The notes below the pieces were generated by a model. The model had not been told where the DNA came from, ran no database searches, and saw only the letters and a program-made list of their open reading frames with translations. Source: Muricoccus pecuniae (GTDB lineage: Bacteria > Pseudomonadota > Alphaproteobacteria > Acetobacterales > Acetobacteraceae). From it: a stretch of DNA of 64,000 nt. The DNA lies in NCBI RefSeq assembly GCF_014199205.1, contig NZ_JACIJD010000012.1:106883-170882 (forward strand), in the 5' to 3' direction. The position numbers and the translations under genes are program-made. Within the stretch, counting starts at the first letter, position 1, and every line of letters begins with the position of its first letter. Below, in pieces: positions 1 through 9,683 of this stretch.

Positions 1-149
1 GGCCATTGATCCGGAACGCCCCTTCCCTCTGCCCCATCTTCCATACCACGATCCATACCAGTGGCGAGCGCTTTTCCTGGCGGGCTTGCCGGCTGGGATG
101 GGGCGGCGATGATGCACCCGCCGTCCGGGACAATGGAGGAAGAACCGCG

Positions 150-1439
150 ATGACCACCACCGGTCCCTGGGACGACGCCCGCGCCCGTGACGCGCTGCGC
201 CGCCTGCTCGATGCCGCGATCCGCAGCGCCGATCCCCGCGCCGTGCTGGCGGATCACCTTCCCGAGCGCCCATCGGGGCGCGTCGTGGTGGTCGGCGCGG
301 GCAAGTCGGCCGCGGTGATGGCCGCGGCCGTGGAGGAAGCCTGGCCCGACCTGCCCGTGACGGGCCTCGTCGTCACGCGCTATGGCCACGCCGTGCCGAC
401 CGCGCGCATCGAGGTGGTCGAGGCGTCGCATCCCGTGCCGGACGCTGCCGGCGAGAGGGCGGCCGCACGCATACTGCAGCTCGTCGAGGGGCTCACGGCG
501 GATGATCTCGTGCTCGCGCTCATCTCCGGCGGGGGCTCCGCCCTCATGCCGCTCGCGGCGCCGGGGCTGACGCTGGCGGACAAGCAGGCCGTCAACCGTG
601 CCCTGCTCGCCTGCGGGGCCACCATCAACGAGATGAACGTTGTCCGCCGCCATCTCTCGGCGGTGAAGGGCGGGCGCCTGGCCGCCGCGGCGCATCCGGC
701 GCGGGTGGTCACCCTCGCCATCTCGGACGTCCCCGGGGACGACCCCGCCGCCATTGCCTCCGGCCCGACCGTGCCCGATCCCAGCCTCTTCGCCGATGCC
801 CGGGCCATCGTCGCGAGCTACGGCATCGAGCTGCCCGGGGCCGTCCGCGCCCATCTGGAGGCCGCCGCGGAGGAGACGCCCAAGCCCGGCGATCCCCGCC
901 TCTCCCGAGCGGAGTACCGGATGATCGCCACCCCCCTCATGGCCCTGCGCGCCGCGGCGCGGGAGGCGGAGGCGCTGGGCCTCACCCCCCTCATCCTCGG
1001 CGACGCGCTGGAGGGCGAGGCGCGCGAGGCGGGCACGCTGCTCGCCGGCATCGCCCGCTCCGTCGCGGCGCACGGGCTGCCGGCGCGAGCGCCCGCCGTG
1101 CTCCTCTCGGGCGGGGAGACTACGGTCACCCTCGGCGGGGCAAGCGGTGCGGGCGGGCGGAACGGGGAGTGCCTGCTCGGCCTCGCCGCCTCCCTGGCCG
1201 GGCATCCCGGCATCTGGGCGATCATGGCCGACACCGACGGGATCGATGGGTCCGAGAGCAATGCTGGCGCCATCGCCGCGCCCGACACGCTTGCCCGCGC
1301 GCGCGCCGGCGGGCTGGACCCGCTCGCCGCCCTCGCCGCCCATCGGAGCCACGACGTGTTCTTGGCTCTCGGCGACCTCGTGGTGACGGGGCCGACGCTG
1401 ACCAATGTGAACGACTTCCGGGCTGTCATCGTAACTTAG
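150..1439 (+). CDS. ttuD: Glycerate 2-kinase, MOFRL/GckA family (TtuD-like)
   Basis: A 429-residue protein of the GckA/TtuD family. These enzymes phosphorylate glycerate to 2-phosphoglycerate in the cytoplasm; older annotations call them hydroxypyruvate reductase. Visible family features are a glycine-rich GAGKSA segment near residue 50, an ISGGGSAL motif typical of the N-terminal domain, and a C-terminal MOFRL domain with LSGGETTVT, GGRNGE and DTDGIDG. The ATG at 150 has GGAGGA just upstream, and the protein then begins at the conserved part; extending to an earlier start would add low-quality N-terminal sequence. The next gene is a pyruvate kinase 56 bp downstream. The pair recalls ttuD-ttuE of Agrobacterium tartrate utilisation, which carries glycerate carbon to pyruvate. 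Function is confident, the physiological substrate is inferred. Confidence 0.9.
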   Translation: MTTTGPWDDARARDALRRLLDAAIRSADPRAVLADHLPERPSGRVVVVGAGKSAAVMAAAVEEAWPDLPVTGLVVTRYGHAVPTARIEVVEASHPVPDAAGERAAARILQLVEGLTADDLVLALISGGGSALMPLAAPGLTLADKQAVNRALLACGATINEMNVVRRHLSAVKGGRLAAAAHPARVVTLAISDVPGDDPAAIASGPTVPDPSLFADARAIVASYGIELPGAVRAHLEAAAEETPKPGDPRLSRAEYRMIATPLMALRAAAREAEALGLTPLILGDALEGEAREAGTLLAGIARSVAAHGLPARAPAVLLSGGETTVTLGGASGAGGRNGECLLGLAASLAGHPGIWAIMADTDGIDGSESNAGAIAAPDTLARARAGGLDPLAALAAHRSHDVFLALGDLVVTGPTLTNVNDFRAVIVT

Positions 1440-1449
1440 TAAATGTAAG
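1435..1449. promoter_or_regulatory. Operator-like dyad 1 upstream of pyruvate kinase
   Basis: A 15-bp imperfect palindrome of the form CTTA-N7-TAAG that overlaps the ttuD stop codon. An identical arrangement recurs 38 bp downstream. This AT-rich patch stands out in the GC-rich surroundings. It is proposed, by inference only, as a binding site for the helix-turn-helix domain of the following gene product. Confidence 0.45.
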
Positions 1450-1472
1450 GCGCTCCCTCCTGTTGATCGGTT

Positions 1473-1487
1473 CTTACTGATGCTAAG
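1473..1487. promoter_or_regulatory. Operator-like dyad 2 next to the pyruvate kinase start
   Basis: A second CTTA-N7-TAAG dyad, ending 8 bp before the pyruvate kinase ATG. TAAGTT at 1484-1489, preceded by TG at 1481-1482, could act as an extended -10 element; a start point there would make the mRNA nearly leaderless, because no good ribosome binding site precedes the ATG. A protein bound here would cover such a promoter. The palindrome is seen; the promoter and autoregulation are inferred. Confidence 0.45.
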
Positions 1488-1495
1488 TTAGGGCC

Positions 1496-3139
1496 ATGCG
1501 CGACAAGGCCCTCGAACACCTCCTTGCCCGGCGCGGTGCCGTCACCCGCATCGCCTCCGGCCTCGGCATCTCCACCGCCGCCGTCTCCCAGTGGCGCCGC
1601 GTCCCGCCGGAGAGGCTGGAGGAGGTGGCGCGCATCATGGAGGTGCCGCCGGAAACCCTCGCCCAGCCCGCCTCCCCCGATCCCAAGCCCGCAGGAGCGC
1701 CCCGTTTGGCCACCCGCATCCCCATCCGGCGCCGCCGGCGCACGAAGCTGATCGCGACCCTCGGCCCGGCCAGCGCCTCGCCCGAGGTGATCGAGCGGCT
1801 GTTCCGTGCGGGGGCCGACATCTTCCGGCTGAACTTCTCCCACGGCTCCCACGAGGACCACGCGGCCCGGATCGCGACCATCCGCGACATCGAGCGGCGC
1901 ACGGGGCGGCCCATCGGCATCCTGGCCGACGTGCAGGGGCCGAAGCTGCGCGTGGGCAAGTTCGCGGGCGGGCGGGTCCAGCTCCAGCAGGGCCAGCCCT
2001 TCCGCCTCGACCTCTCCCCCGTGCCGGGCGACGTGCGGCGCGTGCAGCTTCCCCATCCCGAGATCATCCACGCCGCCCGGATCGGCACCTCCCTCCTGCT
2101 GGACGACGGCAAGCTCCGCCTCGGCGTCACCCGCCAGCGGGACGACCACCTGGAGACCGAGGTGCTGGTCGGCGGCCCGCTCTCGGACCGCAAGGGGGTG
2201 AACGTGCCGGACGTGGCGCTCCCCATCCCGGCGCTGACGGTGAAGGACCGCGCCGACCTCGACTTCGCCCTCGCCCAGGGCGTCGAGTTCATCGGCCTCT
2301 CCTTCGTCCAGCGGCCGGAGGACGTGGCGGAGGCGAAGGAGATCGCCGCCGGGCGCGCCTGGATCATGGTGAAGATGGAGAAGCCCCAGGCCGTCGAGCA
2401 GATGGACGCCATCCTCGACTTGGCCGATGCCGTGATGGTCGCGCGCGGCGACCTCGGCGTGGAGTGCCCGCCCGAGGAGGTGCCGCTGATCCAGAAGCGC
2501 ATCATCCGCGCCGCCCGCACCCGCGGCCTGCCCGTGGTGGTGGCGACCCAGATGCTCGAGAGCATGATCTCCGCCCCCACCCCGACGCGCGCCGAGGCGA
2601 GCGACGTGGCGACGGCGGTGTTCGACGGCGCGGACGCCGTGATGCTCTCGGCCGAGACCGCCGCCGGGCAGTACCCCTTCGAGGCGGTGAACATCATGGA
2701 CCGCATCGTCGCCCGCACCGAGCAGGACCCGGACTGGCGCGCCATCACCGACAACGCCCGGCCCGAGCCGCGCCACACCTCATCGGACGCCATCGCCGCC
2801 GCCGCGCGGCAGGTGGCCAGCACGATCGAGGCGGAGGCAATCGCCGCCTTCACCTCCACCGGCTCCACCGTGCTGCGCGTGGCCCGCGAGCGCCCGGCCG
2901 CGCCGATCATCGGCATGACGGCCAGCGAGACGGTCGCGCGCCGCCTCGCCCTCGTCTGGGGCGTGCATTCCGTGCCGAGCAAGGAGCCGGCGAGCATGAC
3001 CGACATGGTCGCCAAAGGCGTGCGGGCCGCGGTCACGGAGGGGTTCGCGACCTCGGGGGACGAGGTGGTGGTGGTCGCCGGCGTGCCCTTCGGGACCCCG
3101 GGCACGACCAACGCCCTCCGCGTCGCGCTGGTGGAATAG
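1496..3139 (+). CDS. pyk: Pyruvate kinase with N-terminal YdaS/Cro-like HTH domain
   Basis: A 547-residue protein. Residues about 82-547 are a complete pyruvate kinase (phosphoenolpyruvate + ADP to pyruvate + ATP): RTKLIATLGPAS at 82-93, RLNFSHG at 111-117, DVQGPKLRVG at 145-154, the active-site strand IMVKMEKP with Lys293, ARGDLGVE and ATQMLESM. Bacterial enzymes usually have about 470-480 residues, which matches this part alone. Residues 1-56 are extra and read as a compact helix-turn-helix: TRIASGLGISTAAVSQWRRV at 17-36, followed by VPPERLEEVARIMEVPPETL, the pattern of YdaS/Cro-type antitoxin repressors. A Pro/Ala/Arg linker joins them in one uninterrupted frame. ttuD lies upstream. The fusion suggests a bifunctional DNA-binding metabolic enzyme; DNA binding is untested. 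Confidence 0.92.
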   Translation: MRDKALEHLLARRGAVTRIASGLGISTAAVSQWRRVPPERLEEVARIMEVPPETLAQPASPDPKPAGAPRLATRIPIRRRRRTKLIATLGPASASPEVIERLFRAGADIFRLNFSHGSHEDHAARIATIRDIERRTGRPIGILADVQGPKLRVGKFAGGRVQLQQGQPFRLDLSPVPGDVRRVQLPHPEIIHAARIGTSLLLDDGKLRLGVTRQRDDHLETEVLVGGPLSDRKGVNVPDVALPIPALTVKDRADLDFALAQGVEFIGLSFVQRPEDVAEAKEIAAGRAWIMVKMEKPQAVEQMDAILDLADAVMVARGDLGVECPPEEVPLIQKRIIRAARTRGLPVVVATQMLESMISAPTPTRAEASDVATAVFDGADAVMLSAETAAGQYPFEAVNIMDRIVARTEQDPDWRAITDNARPEPRHTSSDAIAAAARQVASTIEAEAIAAFTSTGSTVLRVARERPAAPIIGMTASETVARRLALVWGVHSVPSKEPASMTDMVAKGVRAAVTEGFATSGDEVVVVAGVPFGTPGTTNALRVALVE

Positions 3140-3171
3140 CGCGGCCTATTCACGAAGCGCCGCAGGGCCCG

Positions 3172-3249
3172 TTCAAAAGGCGGGCCTCCGGCGCCCATTC
3201 ACAAGGCGGGCCTCCGGCGGGCATTCACAAGGCGGGCCTCCGGCCCGAT
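3172..3249 (+). repeat. Three tandem 26-bp repeats
   Basis: Three head-to-tail copies start at 3172, 3198 and 3224, each with the core TTCACAAGGCGGGCCTCCGG (the first has one substitution). A degenerate fourth copy may start near 3149. They fill the gap between pyruvate kinase and the next gene. Copies two and three are almost identical, which suggests recent slippage or duplication. No coding role is seen. Confidence 0.85.
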
Positions 3250-3291
3250 GATGAGCCCGGTGCCGCAGGACGGCGCACCAAGAGGAAGACG

Positions 3292-3696
3292 ATGAAGCGT
3301 ATCGCCCTGAAGCGTACTGCATGGGCCGCGCTGGCGGCGGCGGCCCTGGCCCTCTCGCCGGCCCCGGCGAAGGCCCAGCGGAACGGGCTCTACGACGTCC
3401 GCGGCCTGAACCCCGACGGATCCCCCTATACCGGCCAGATGATCGTCCAGCAGGTGGGCCTCGCCTCCTGGCGGGTGGCCTGGCAGATCGGGGAGAACCG
3501 GTTCGAGGGCTATGGCATGTCCGCCGGCCCGGTCTTCTCCATCGGCTTCATCCTCGGCGAGCGGCCGGGGATCGCGATCTATCAGGTGGGGTCCGACGGC
3601 AGCATGACGGGGCAGTGGACCCTCATCGGCAGCAGCGCCATCGGCACCGAGAATCTCGCCCCGATCGAGCCGCCCCCGGGATCGCGCCCGCGCTGA
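3292..3696 (+). CDS. Hypothetical secreted protein
   Basis: A 134-residue protein of unknown function. Residues 1-29 form a signal peptide: basic MKRIALKRT, an Ala/Leu-rich core and a likely cleavage after AKAQ. The mature part is small and rich in Gly, Ser and aromatic residues (GLYDVRGLNPDGSPYTGQM, then WRVAWQIGENRFEGYGM), suggesting a beta-rich periplasmic fold. No catalytic motif or membrane anchor is visible. The ATG at 3292 is preceded by AAGAGGAAG, a good ribosome binding site. It is a lone rightward gene between a minisatellite and leftward ada, so neighbours give no clue. Confidence 0.75.
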   Translation: MKRIALKRTAWAALAAAALALSPAPAKAQRNGLYDVRGLNPDGSPYTGQMIVQQVGLASWRVAWQIGENRFEGYGMSAGPVFSIGFILGERPGIAIYQVGSDGSMTGQWTLIGSSAIGTENLAPIEPPPGSRPR

Positions 3697-3716
3697 GGCG
3701 GCGGTGACGGGGCGCG

Positions 3717-4784
3717 CTAGCCCGCGCCCCTCTCCCGCGCCAGCAGCGCCGCCTTGCGCTCCAGCCCCCAGCGATAGCCCCTGAGCGTCCCGTCCCGCCC
3801 GATGACGCGGTGGCAAGGCACGGCCAGGGCCACGGAATTGCCCGCGCAGGCCCGCGCCACCGCCCTGGCACCGCGCGGCAGGCCGAGCCGCGCGGCCAGC
3901 CCGGCATAGTCCACCGATTCGCCCGGGGGGATGGCCCGCAGCGCCTCCCAGACCCGCCGCTGGAAGGCGGTGCCGCGGAGATCGAGTGACAGGTCGAGCG
4001 CGGCGCGGGGCTCCTCGATCCAGGCGATGACGGCGGCGACGGCGCGCCGCGCCGCCTCGTCCGCCTCCTCGATGCGCGCGCGGGGGAAGCGCGCGGCGAG
4101 GGATTGGCGCAGCGCCTCCTCCTCTCCGCCGAGCTCGATGGCGCAGACCCCGCGCGCCGTCATCGCCACCATCACCGGGCCCAGCGCGCCGTTGCCGAAG
4201 GCGGTGCGGATCACCTCCCCCTCCCCGCCCCGGCGGGCGCGGCCGGGGGTCATGCCCAGCAGGCCCGGGGCGTCCTCATAGACGCGGCTCTCGCTGCCGA
4301 AGCCTGCCCCCGCCACCGCATCCGCCACCCGCTCCCCTGCGGCGAGCGCCGCCGAGAGGCGGCTCGCGCGTCGCGCGGCGGCATAGGCGTGGGGGGTGAC
4401 GCCGGTGACCTCCCGGAACAGGCGGAGGAAGTGGTGCCGGGCATAGCCCGCGCGGGTCGCGAGTTCGGCGAGCGAGGGCATCGTCTCCGACGCATCGATC
4501 AGCGCGCAGGCCGCGCGCACCGCCTCGGCCTGGATCGCCGCCCGCTCGCCGCCGGGATCGCAGCGGCGGCAGGGGCGGAAGCCCTCGGCCAGCGCCTCCG
4601 GCAGCCCACCGAAAAGGCGCAGGTTCCGGCGCAGGGGCGGCCGGGCGGGGCAGCCGAAGCGGCAGACGATTCCTTGGCTCGTCACGCCGTAGAAGCGGCC
4701 CGGAAGCGCCTCTCGCCGCAGCAGGGCCTGCCAGAGGCCGTCATCGTCCATGGGGCGGGGGGTGGTGTCGGTCGCGGTGCTCAT
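3717..4784 (-). CDS. ada: Bifunctional Ada: methyl-phosphotriester regulator and O6-methylguanine transferase
   Basis: A 355-residue protein with all three Ada modules. The N-terminal zinc domain has Cys41, Cys45, Cys72 and Cys75; Cys41 would accept methyl from phosphotriesters. An AraC-type DNA-binding region follows (about residues 85-190, ending near LLGMTPGRARRGG). The C-terminal methyltransferase has the invariant PCHR with Cys324 as suicide acceptor for O6-methylguanine. In the family, methylation of the zinc-domain Cys turns the protein into an activator of its own operon. Here it is monocistronic, with no alkB or alkA beside it. The start at 4784 places the zinc domain at its usual distance; an in-frame ATG at 4820 would add 12 residues. 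Confidence 0.92.
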   Translation of the reverse strand: MSTATDTTPRPMDDDGLWQALLRREALPGRFYGVTSQGIVCRFGCPARPPLRRNLRLFGGLPEALAEGFRPCRRCDPGGERAAIQAEAVRAACALIDASETMPSLAELATRAGYARHHFLRLFREVTGVTPHAYAAARRASRLSAALAAGERVADAVAGAGFGSESRVYEDAPGLLGMTPGRARRGGEGEVIRTAFGNGALGPVMVAMTARGVCAIELGGEEEALRQSLAARFPRARIEEADEAARRAVAAVIAWIEEPRAALDLSLDLRGTAFQRRVWEALRAIPPGESVDYAGLAARLGLPRGARAVARACAGNSVALAVPCHRVIGRDGTLRGYRWGLERKAALLARERGAG

Positions 4785-4842
4785 GCCGCCATCTCGCCGG
4801 AAGGGCGCGCGCCGGGCCATCCGGGCGTTGCGCCCGAATGGA

Positions 4843-5475
4843 TCAGGTCTGGTCGCCCCGCGCCCGGCGCGTCAGCTCGCGCCGCCGCGCGGCACCGCCC
4901 GGCAGTTGCGGGTGGATCCGCAGCGCCGCCTCCACGCTCCGAAGCGCGCCCTCCGCATCCCCCGCTTCCTCCTGCAACTCGGAGAGGGCGAGCAGGGCGC
5001 CGAAATGCCGGGGCTCCAGCCGCAGCGCCTCGCGCAGGTCCGCCGCGGCGGCGCGGCGCTCCCCGACGGCGGCCTGGGCCTGGGCGCGCAGCACCCAGGA
5101 TTCCGCGAAGTCGGGCTGGAGGGTGATGGCGGCGTCCAGGTCCTCCACGGCATCGCCGGGTTCGTTGGCCCCCATCGCGCGCAGCCCCTTGCGGAGCAGC
5201 AGCCCGACGGCGGGGGTGCCGCCCTCGGCCCAGAGTGCCTGGATGCGTGCCTGGAGCGGTGCCGCCGCCTCCTCGTCGGGCGCCGTGGCCAGGGCGTCAA
5301 GCAGCCGGTCCAGCTCCACACGCCGGGCCTCGGCGGCGCCGGAGCGCGGCATCGGCATGGCCTGGGGCGGGATGGCCGGGCCGACGCCGCCCCCGCCTGG
5401 GACGGGCAGCACCTGCGCCCCTGCTCCGGTGGCGAGGAGAAGGGCCAGCCCGATGATCCCTGCGCGGAGACGCAT
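4843..5475 (-). CDS. Secreted tetratricopeptide-repeat protein
   Basis: A 210-residue protein with a signal peptide ([20 protein letters not shown], cleavage near AGAQ). After a Pro/Gly-rich linker come helical repeats over about residues 100-195. These include a clear TPR pair: [20 protein letters not shown] then [20 protein letters not shown], followed by [15 protein letters not shown]. TPRs mediate protein contacts, so a periplasmic scaffold role is plausible, but the partner is unknown. It follows glcF by 11 bp on the same strand and is probably co-transcribed. The link to glycolate metabolism looks positional rather than functional. Confidence 0.85.
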   Translation of the reverse strand: MRLRAGIIGLALLLATGAGAQVLPVPGGGGVGPAIPPQAMPMPRSGAAEARRVELDRLLDALATAPDEEAAAPLQARIQALWAEGGTPAVGLLLRKGLRAMGANEPGDAVEDLDAAITLQPDFAESWVLRAQAQAAVGERRAAAADLREALRLEPRHFGALLALSELQEEAGDAEGALRSVEAALRIHPQLPGGAARRRELTRRARGDQT

Positions 5476-5486
5476 CCCGTCCCTCC

Positions 5487-6827
5487 CTACTCCGCCGCCA
5501 GCGCCTCCTGCCGGGCGCGGGCCGCCGTCACCGCCGAGGGTGCCGGCCCACCGGCCATCCAGTCCAGCAGCTCCACCGTATGCGCGACGGGCAGCCCGCC
5601 GCCACCGAGCTGGGTGAGGCAGCCGATATTGCCCGAAGCCACGATGTCCGCCCCCGTGCGATGGAGGAAGCCGAGCTTGCGCTCCCGCAGCTTCCCCGCG
5701 ATCTCCGGCTGGAGAATGTTGTAGGTGCCCGCGCTGCCGCAGCAGAGATGGGCCTCGGCCGGCACGCGCACCTCGAAGCCCGCCTTCTCCAGCAGGGACT
5801 TCGGCACGCCGGTGATCTGTTGCCCGTGCTGGAGGGAGCAGGCGGCGTGATAGGCGACCGCGATCCCCGGCGCCTCCCGCGTCGGGGCGTAGCCGAAGGC
5901 CGAGAGCACCTCGGACACGTCCTTCGCCAACTCGGCCACGCGGGCGGCGCGGTCCCGCAGCCCGGGCTCGGCCTCGCGGAACATGTGGCCGTAGTCCTTC
6001 ACCGTCGTGCCGCAGCCCGAGGCATTGATGACGATCGCGTCCAGCCCCTCGCCCTCGGCTTCCCGCACCCAGGCATCGATGTTCGCGCGCGCCAGGGCGT
6101 GGGAGGATTCCTGCCGGCCCATGTGATGCGTCAGCGCGCCGCAGCAGCCCTGCTCCGCCGTCACCACCACCTCCACCCCCATGCGGGTGAGGAGGCGGAT
6201 GGTCGCCTCGTTGATGGAGGGGGCGAGCACGGTCTGGGCGCAGCCCGTCAGCAGTGCCACGCGCCCGCGCCGCGTGCCCTCGGCCCGATAGACGCGCGCC
6301 CCGGAGGACTCGCTCGGCGGCGGCAGGGTGGAGGGGGCGAGGTCCAGCATCGCCCGCAGCCGCCTCATCGTCATCGACTTCCCGGCGAGCAGCCCCTTGA
6401 AGGGCCGGGCCGCCCGCGCCCCGAGCAGCGCCGCGCGGAAGAGCTTCGGGCGCGGCAGCACCACGGACAGGGTGGCGCGGATCAGCCGCTCCATCAGCGG
6501 GCGCTTGTAGGTGTCCTCGATATGCTGCCGCGCGTGGTCCACGAGGTGCATGTAGTGGACGCCGCTCGGGCAAGTGGTCATGCAGGAGAGGCAGGAAAGG
6601 CAGCGGTCGACGTGCTTCGCCTCGTGCTCCGAGGCGGCGCGGCCGGATTCCAGCATGTCCTTGATGAGGTAGATGCGGCCGCGCGGGCTATCCAGCTCGT
6701 CGCCCAGCAGCACGAAGGTCGGGCAGGTGGCGGTGCAGAAGCCGCAATGCACGCAGGTCCGGAGGATCTTGTTCGATTCCCGGATATCGGGATCCGCCAG
6801 CTGCGCCTCGGTGAACTCCGTCCTCAT
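5487..6827 (-). CDS. glcF: Glycolate oxidase iron-sulfur subunit GlcF
   Basis: A 446-residue protein matching GlcF, the electron-carrying subunit of the GlcDEF complex that oxidises glycolate to glyoxylate. Two 4Fe-4S motifs lie at the N-terminus ([12 protein letters not shown], then [12 protein letters not shown]). Two Cys-rich CCG domains follow, with [11 protein letters not shown] in the first and [11 protein letters not shown] in the second. The family normally works with FAD subunits GlcD and GlcE. Neither is next to it here, so they must be encoded elsewhere or lie outside this window. A promoter-like sequence lies 60-90 bases upstream. Glycolate-derived glyoxylate could feed the glycerate kinase in this window, but that link is inference. 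Confidence 0.93.
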   Translation of the reverse strand: MRTEFTEAQLADPDIRESNKILRTCVHCGFCTATCPTFVLLGDELDSPRGRIYLIKDMLESGRAASEHEAKHVDRCLSCLSCMTTCPSGVHYMHLVDHARQHIEDTYKRPLMERLIRATLSVVLPRPKLFRAALLGARAARPFKGLLAGKSMTMRRLRAMLDLAPSTLPPPSESSGARVYRAEGTRRGRVALLTGCAQTVLAPSINEATIRLLTRMGVEVVVTAEQGCCGALTHHMGRQESSHALARANIDAWVREAEGEGLDAIVINASGCGTTVKDYGHMFREAEPGLRDRAARVAELAKDVSEVLSAFGYAPTREAPGIAVAYHAACSLQHGQQITGVPKSLLEKAGFEVRVPAEAHLCCGSAGTYNILQPEIAGKLRERKLGFLHRTGADIVASGNIGCLTQLGGGGLPVAHTVELLDWMAGGPAPSAVTAARARQEALAAE

Positions 6828-6889
6828 CCGCTTCCCCCATTCGCCGCCCGGCCAGGGCGCGCGTGGCCCGGCAGGTCGGGGCCGGTTCC

Positions 6890-6919
6890 TTTATAGAACA
6901 TGGTGCGGCGCAGGGCCAA
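6890..6919 (-). promoter_or_regulatory. Sigma70-like promoter upstream of glcF
   Basis: Reading leftward, TTGGCC (6919-6914) and TATAAA (6895-6890) are separated by 18 bp. TATAAA is a close match to the -10 consensus and is conspicuous in GC-rich DNA. It lies about 60 bp upstream of glcF and would drive glcF and the TPR gene. Confidence 0.5.
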
Positions 6920-6943
6920 AATCAGCGCGGGAAGGGCCGGAAA

Positions 6944-6966
6944 CCCCGTGCCGCGAGGGCACGGGG
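6944..6966 (-). terminator. Hairpin downstream of purA
   Basis: A perfect 9-bp GC stem (CCCCGTGCC with GGCACGGGG) and a 5-base loop, followed leftward by only three T residues. It lies 12 bp past the purA stop and separates hisZ-purA from the glcF promoter. The short T tract makes it a weak intrinsic terminator candidate. Confidence 0.5.
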
Positions 6967-6978
6967 CCGGGTGGCGCC

Positions 6979-8268
<1,290 letters not shown>

Positions 8269-8272
8269 GAGA

Positions 8273-9496
8273 CTACTCCTTCATCCCGGGCGCGGTGTCC
8301 GCGCCCCTCACCGGCGCGTCGTCCGCACCTGTCGCCGGCGCGTCGGCCGCGCCCGCCAGTTCGAAAAGGGTGCCGCCGCGCAGCTCGTGCGTGCAGCCGA
8401 GGGCGCGCGCATCGTCGGCCGGCGAGAGGGCGGCGACCGTCACGCGCCCCGCGCGCCGCAGCGCCGCGGCCGCCTCCGGGTCGTGCCCGGCAGGCAGGAA
8501 GACGCGGGCCGGAGCGGCGGGAGGCGGCGCGGCCCGGAGCGCGGCATCGGGATAGAGGCTGAGGCCGGTCGCCGCCTCCTCCCCGCTCATGTACCGCCCG
8601 CCGCGCCCCAGCTCCCCCGTGCGGCCGGGGCCGTAGAGGGTGAAGGCGATGCCGGTGTGGTAGCGGAAGCCCCGGAACTCCACGGGGTCGAGCGTGATCC
8701 GCAGCGCGGGCAGGCGCCGGCGCAGGGCGGCCACCACCTCGGCGGCGTTGTCGGCGATGCGGCGGGGCCCCTCGGGCAGCGGCGCGGCGCGCAGGGCGGC
8801 CAGCGCGCCATCGGCCGGGCCCGCCGCGGCGAGCAGCCCCGTGAGGAAGATGGCGGGCGGCCCGACCTCGGCCGCTAGACGCGCCACCTCGGCGGCGTCC
8901 TTGCGGTCCAGCGCGCGGGCGAGCCGGCTGCGCGCGGGGCCCTCGAGCCCGGCCGCGTCCAGCAGGGCGGGCGCCATGGCGGGAAGGGTGATGTCGATCG
9001 CAAGGCCAGGGATGCCGACCGCGCCCAGGGCCTCGACGCCCAGCGCCGCGACCTCCGCATCGGCCTCCGCGCTGTCCACCCCGATCAGCTCCACCCCGAG
9101 CTGCGGGAGCTGGCGGCCGGGCGCGATCTGCGTGCCGCGCACGCGCAGCACCTGCCCGGCATAGGAGAGGCGCAGGGGCCGCCTCACCTCGCGCAGCCGG
9201 GTAGCGGCGATGCGGGCGACCTGCGGCGTGGTGTCGGCCCGCAGCCCCATCATGCGCTGGCTCACGGGGTCCATCAGCCGGAAGGTCTGGTCTGCCAGCG
9301 CGGCGCCGGAGCCGGTGAGCAGGCCTTCCTCGAACTCCAGCAGGGGCGGCTTCACCCGCTCGTAGCCGTGGGAGGCGAAGACGGCCATCATCGCCTCGAC
9401 CAGCGCTGCCTCCCGGGCCGCATCGGGCGGCAGCAGGTCGGACAGGCCGGCGGGCAGCAGGGCCGGGTTGGCCGAATCGGTGAAATCGTCGGTCAT
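8273..9496 (-). CDS. hisZ: ATP phosphoribosyltransferase regulatory subunit HisZ
   Basis: A 407-residue HisRS-like protein. HisZ resembles the catalytic core of histidyl-tRNA synthetase but does not charge tRNA; it activates short-form HisG at the first step of histidine synthesis. Class II-type segments include [19 protein letters not shown] (motif-2-like), [11 protein letters not shown] and, late, [20 protein letters not shown]. The C-terminal anticodon-binding domain of true HisRS is missing, as expected. The ATG at 9496 begins directly before the conserved [17 protein letters not shown] stretch; an upstream ATG at 9694 would add 66 unconserved residues. hisG is not in this window. purA follows after 4 bp. 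Confidence 0.9.
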   Translation of the reverse strand: MTDDFTDSANPALLPAGLSDLLPPDAAREAALVEAMMAVFASHGYERVKPPLLEFEEGLLTGSGAALADQTFRLMDPVSQRMMGLRADTTPQVARIAATRLREVRRPLRLSYAGQVLRVRGTQIAPGRQLPQLGVELIGVDSAEADAEVAALGVEALGAVGIPGLAIDITLPAMAPALLDAAGLEGPARSRLARALDRKDAAEVARLAAEVGPPAIFLTGLLAAAGPADGALAALRAAPLPEGPRRIADNAAEVVAALRRRLPALRITLDPVEFRGFRYHTGIAFTLYGPGRTGELGRGGRYMSGEEAATGLSLYPDAALRAAPPPAAPARVFLPAGHDPEAAAALRRAGRVTVAALSPADDARALGCTHELRGGTLFELAGAADAPATGADDAPVRGADTAPGMKE

Positions 9497-9683
9497 GGGG
9501 ACGCGAGAGGGGTCTCGACGGTTCTGCGCGGGGGTGAATGGCAGCGCGGGCGGCCTGCCGCAAGCCCGCCCCGCTCGGACCAGCCGCCCTGCCCCGTCAT
9601 GGCGGTCCGGCCGGAACGGCGGGGCCCGCGCAGCGTTCCCCGGGGGACCCCTGCGCCACACGCCCTTCCGGAAGGCCTCGCCG

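Noticed and set aside
3172..3249. Possible CRISPR array (also 15101-15165 and 57716-57787)
   Set aside because: Units are directly adjacent with no unique spacers, and there are no cas genes; they are minisatellites.
1591..3696. A 701-residue reading frame overlapping pyruvate kinase
   Set aside because: It is a shadow frame rich in Arg, Pro and Gly that arises from high GC; only its last 134 codons, with their own start and signal peptide, are kept as a gene.
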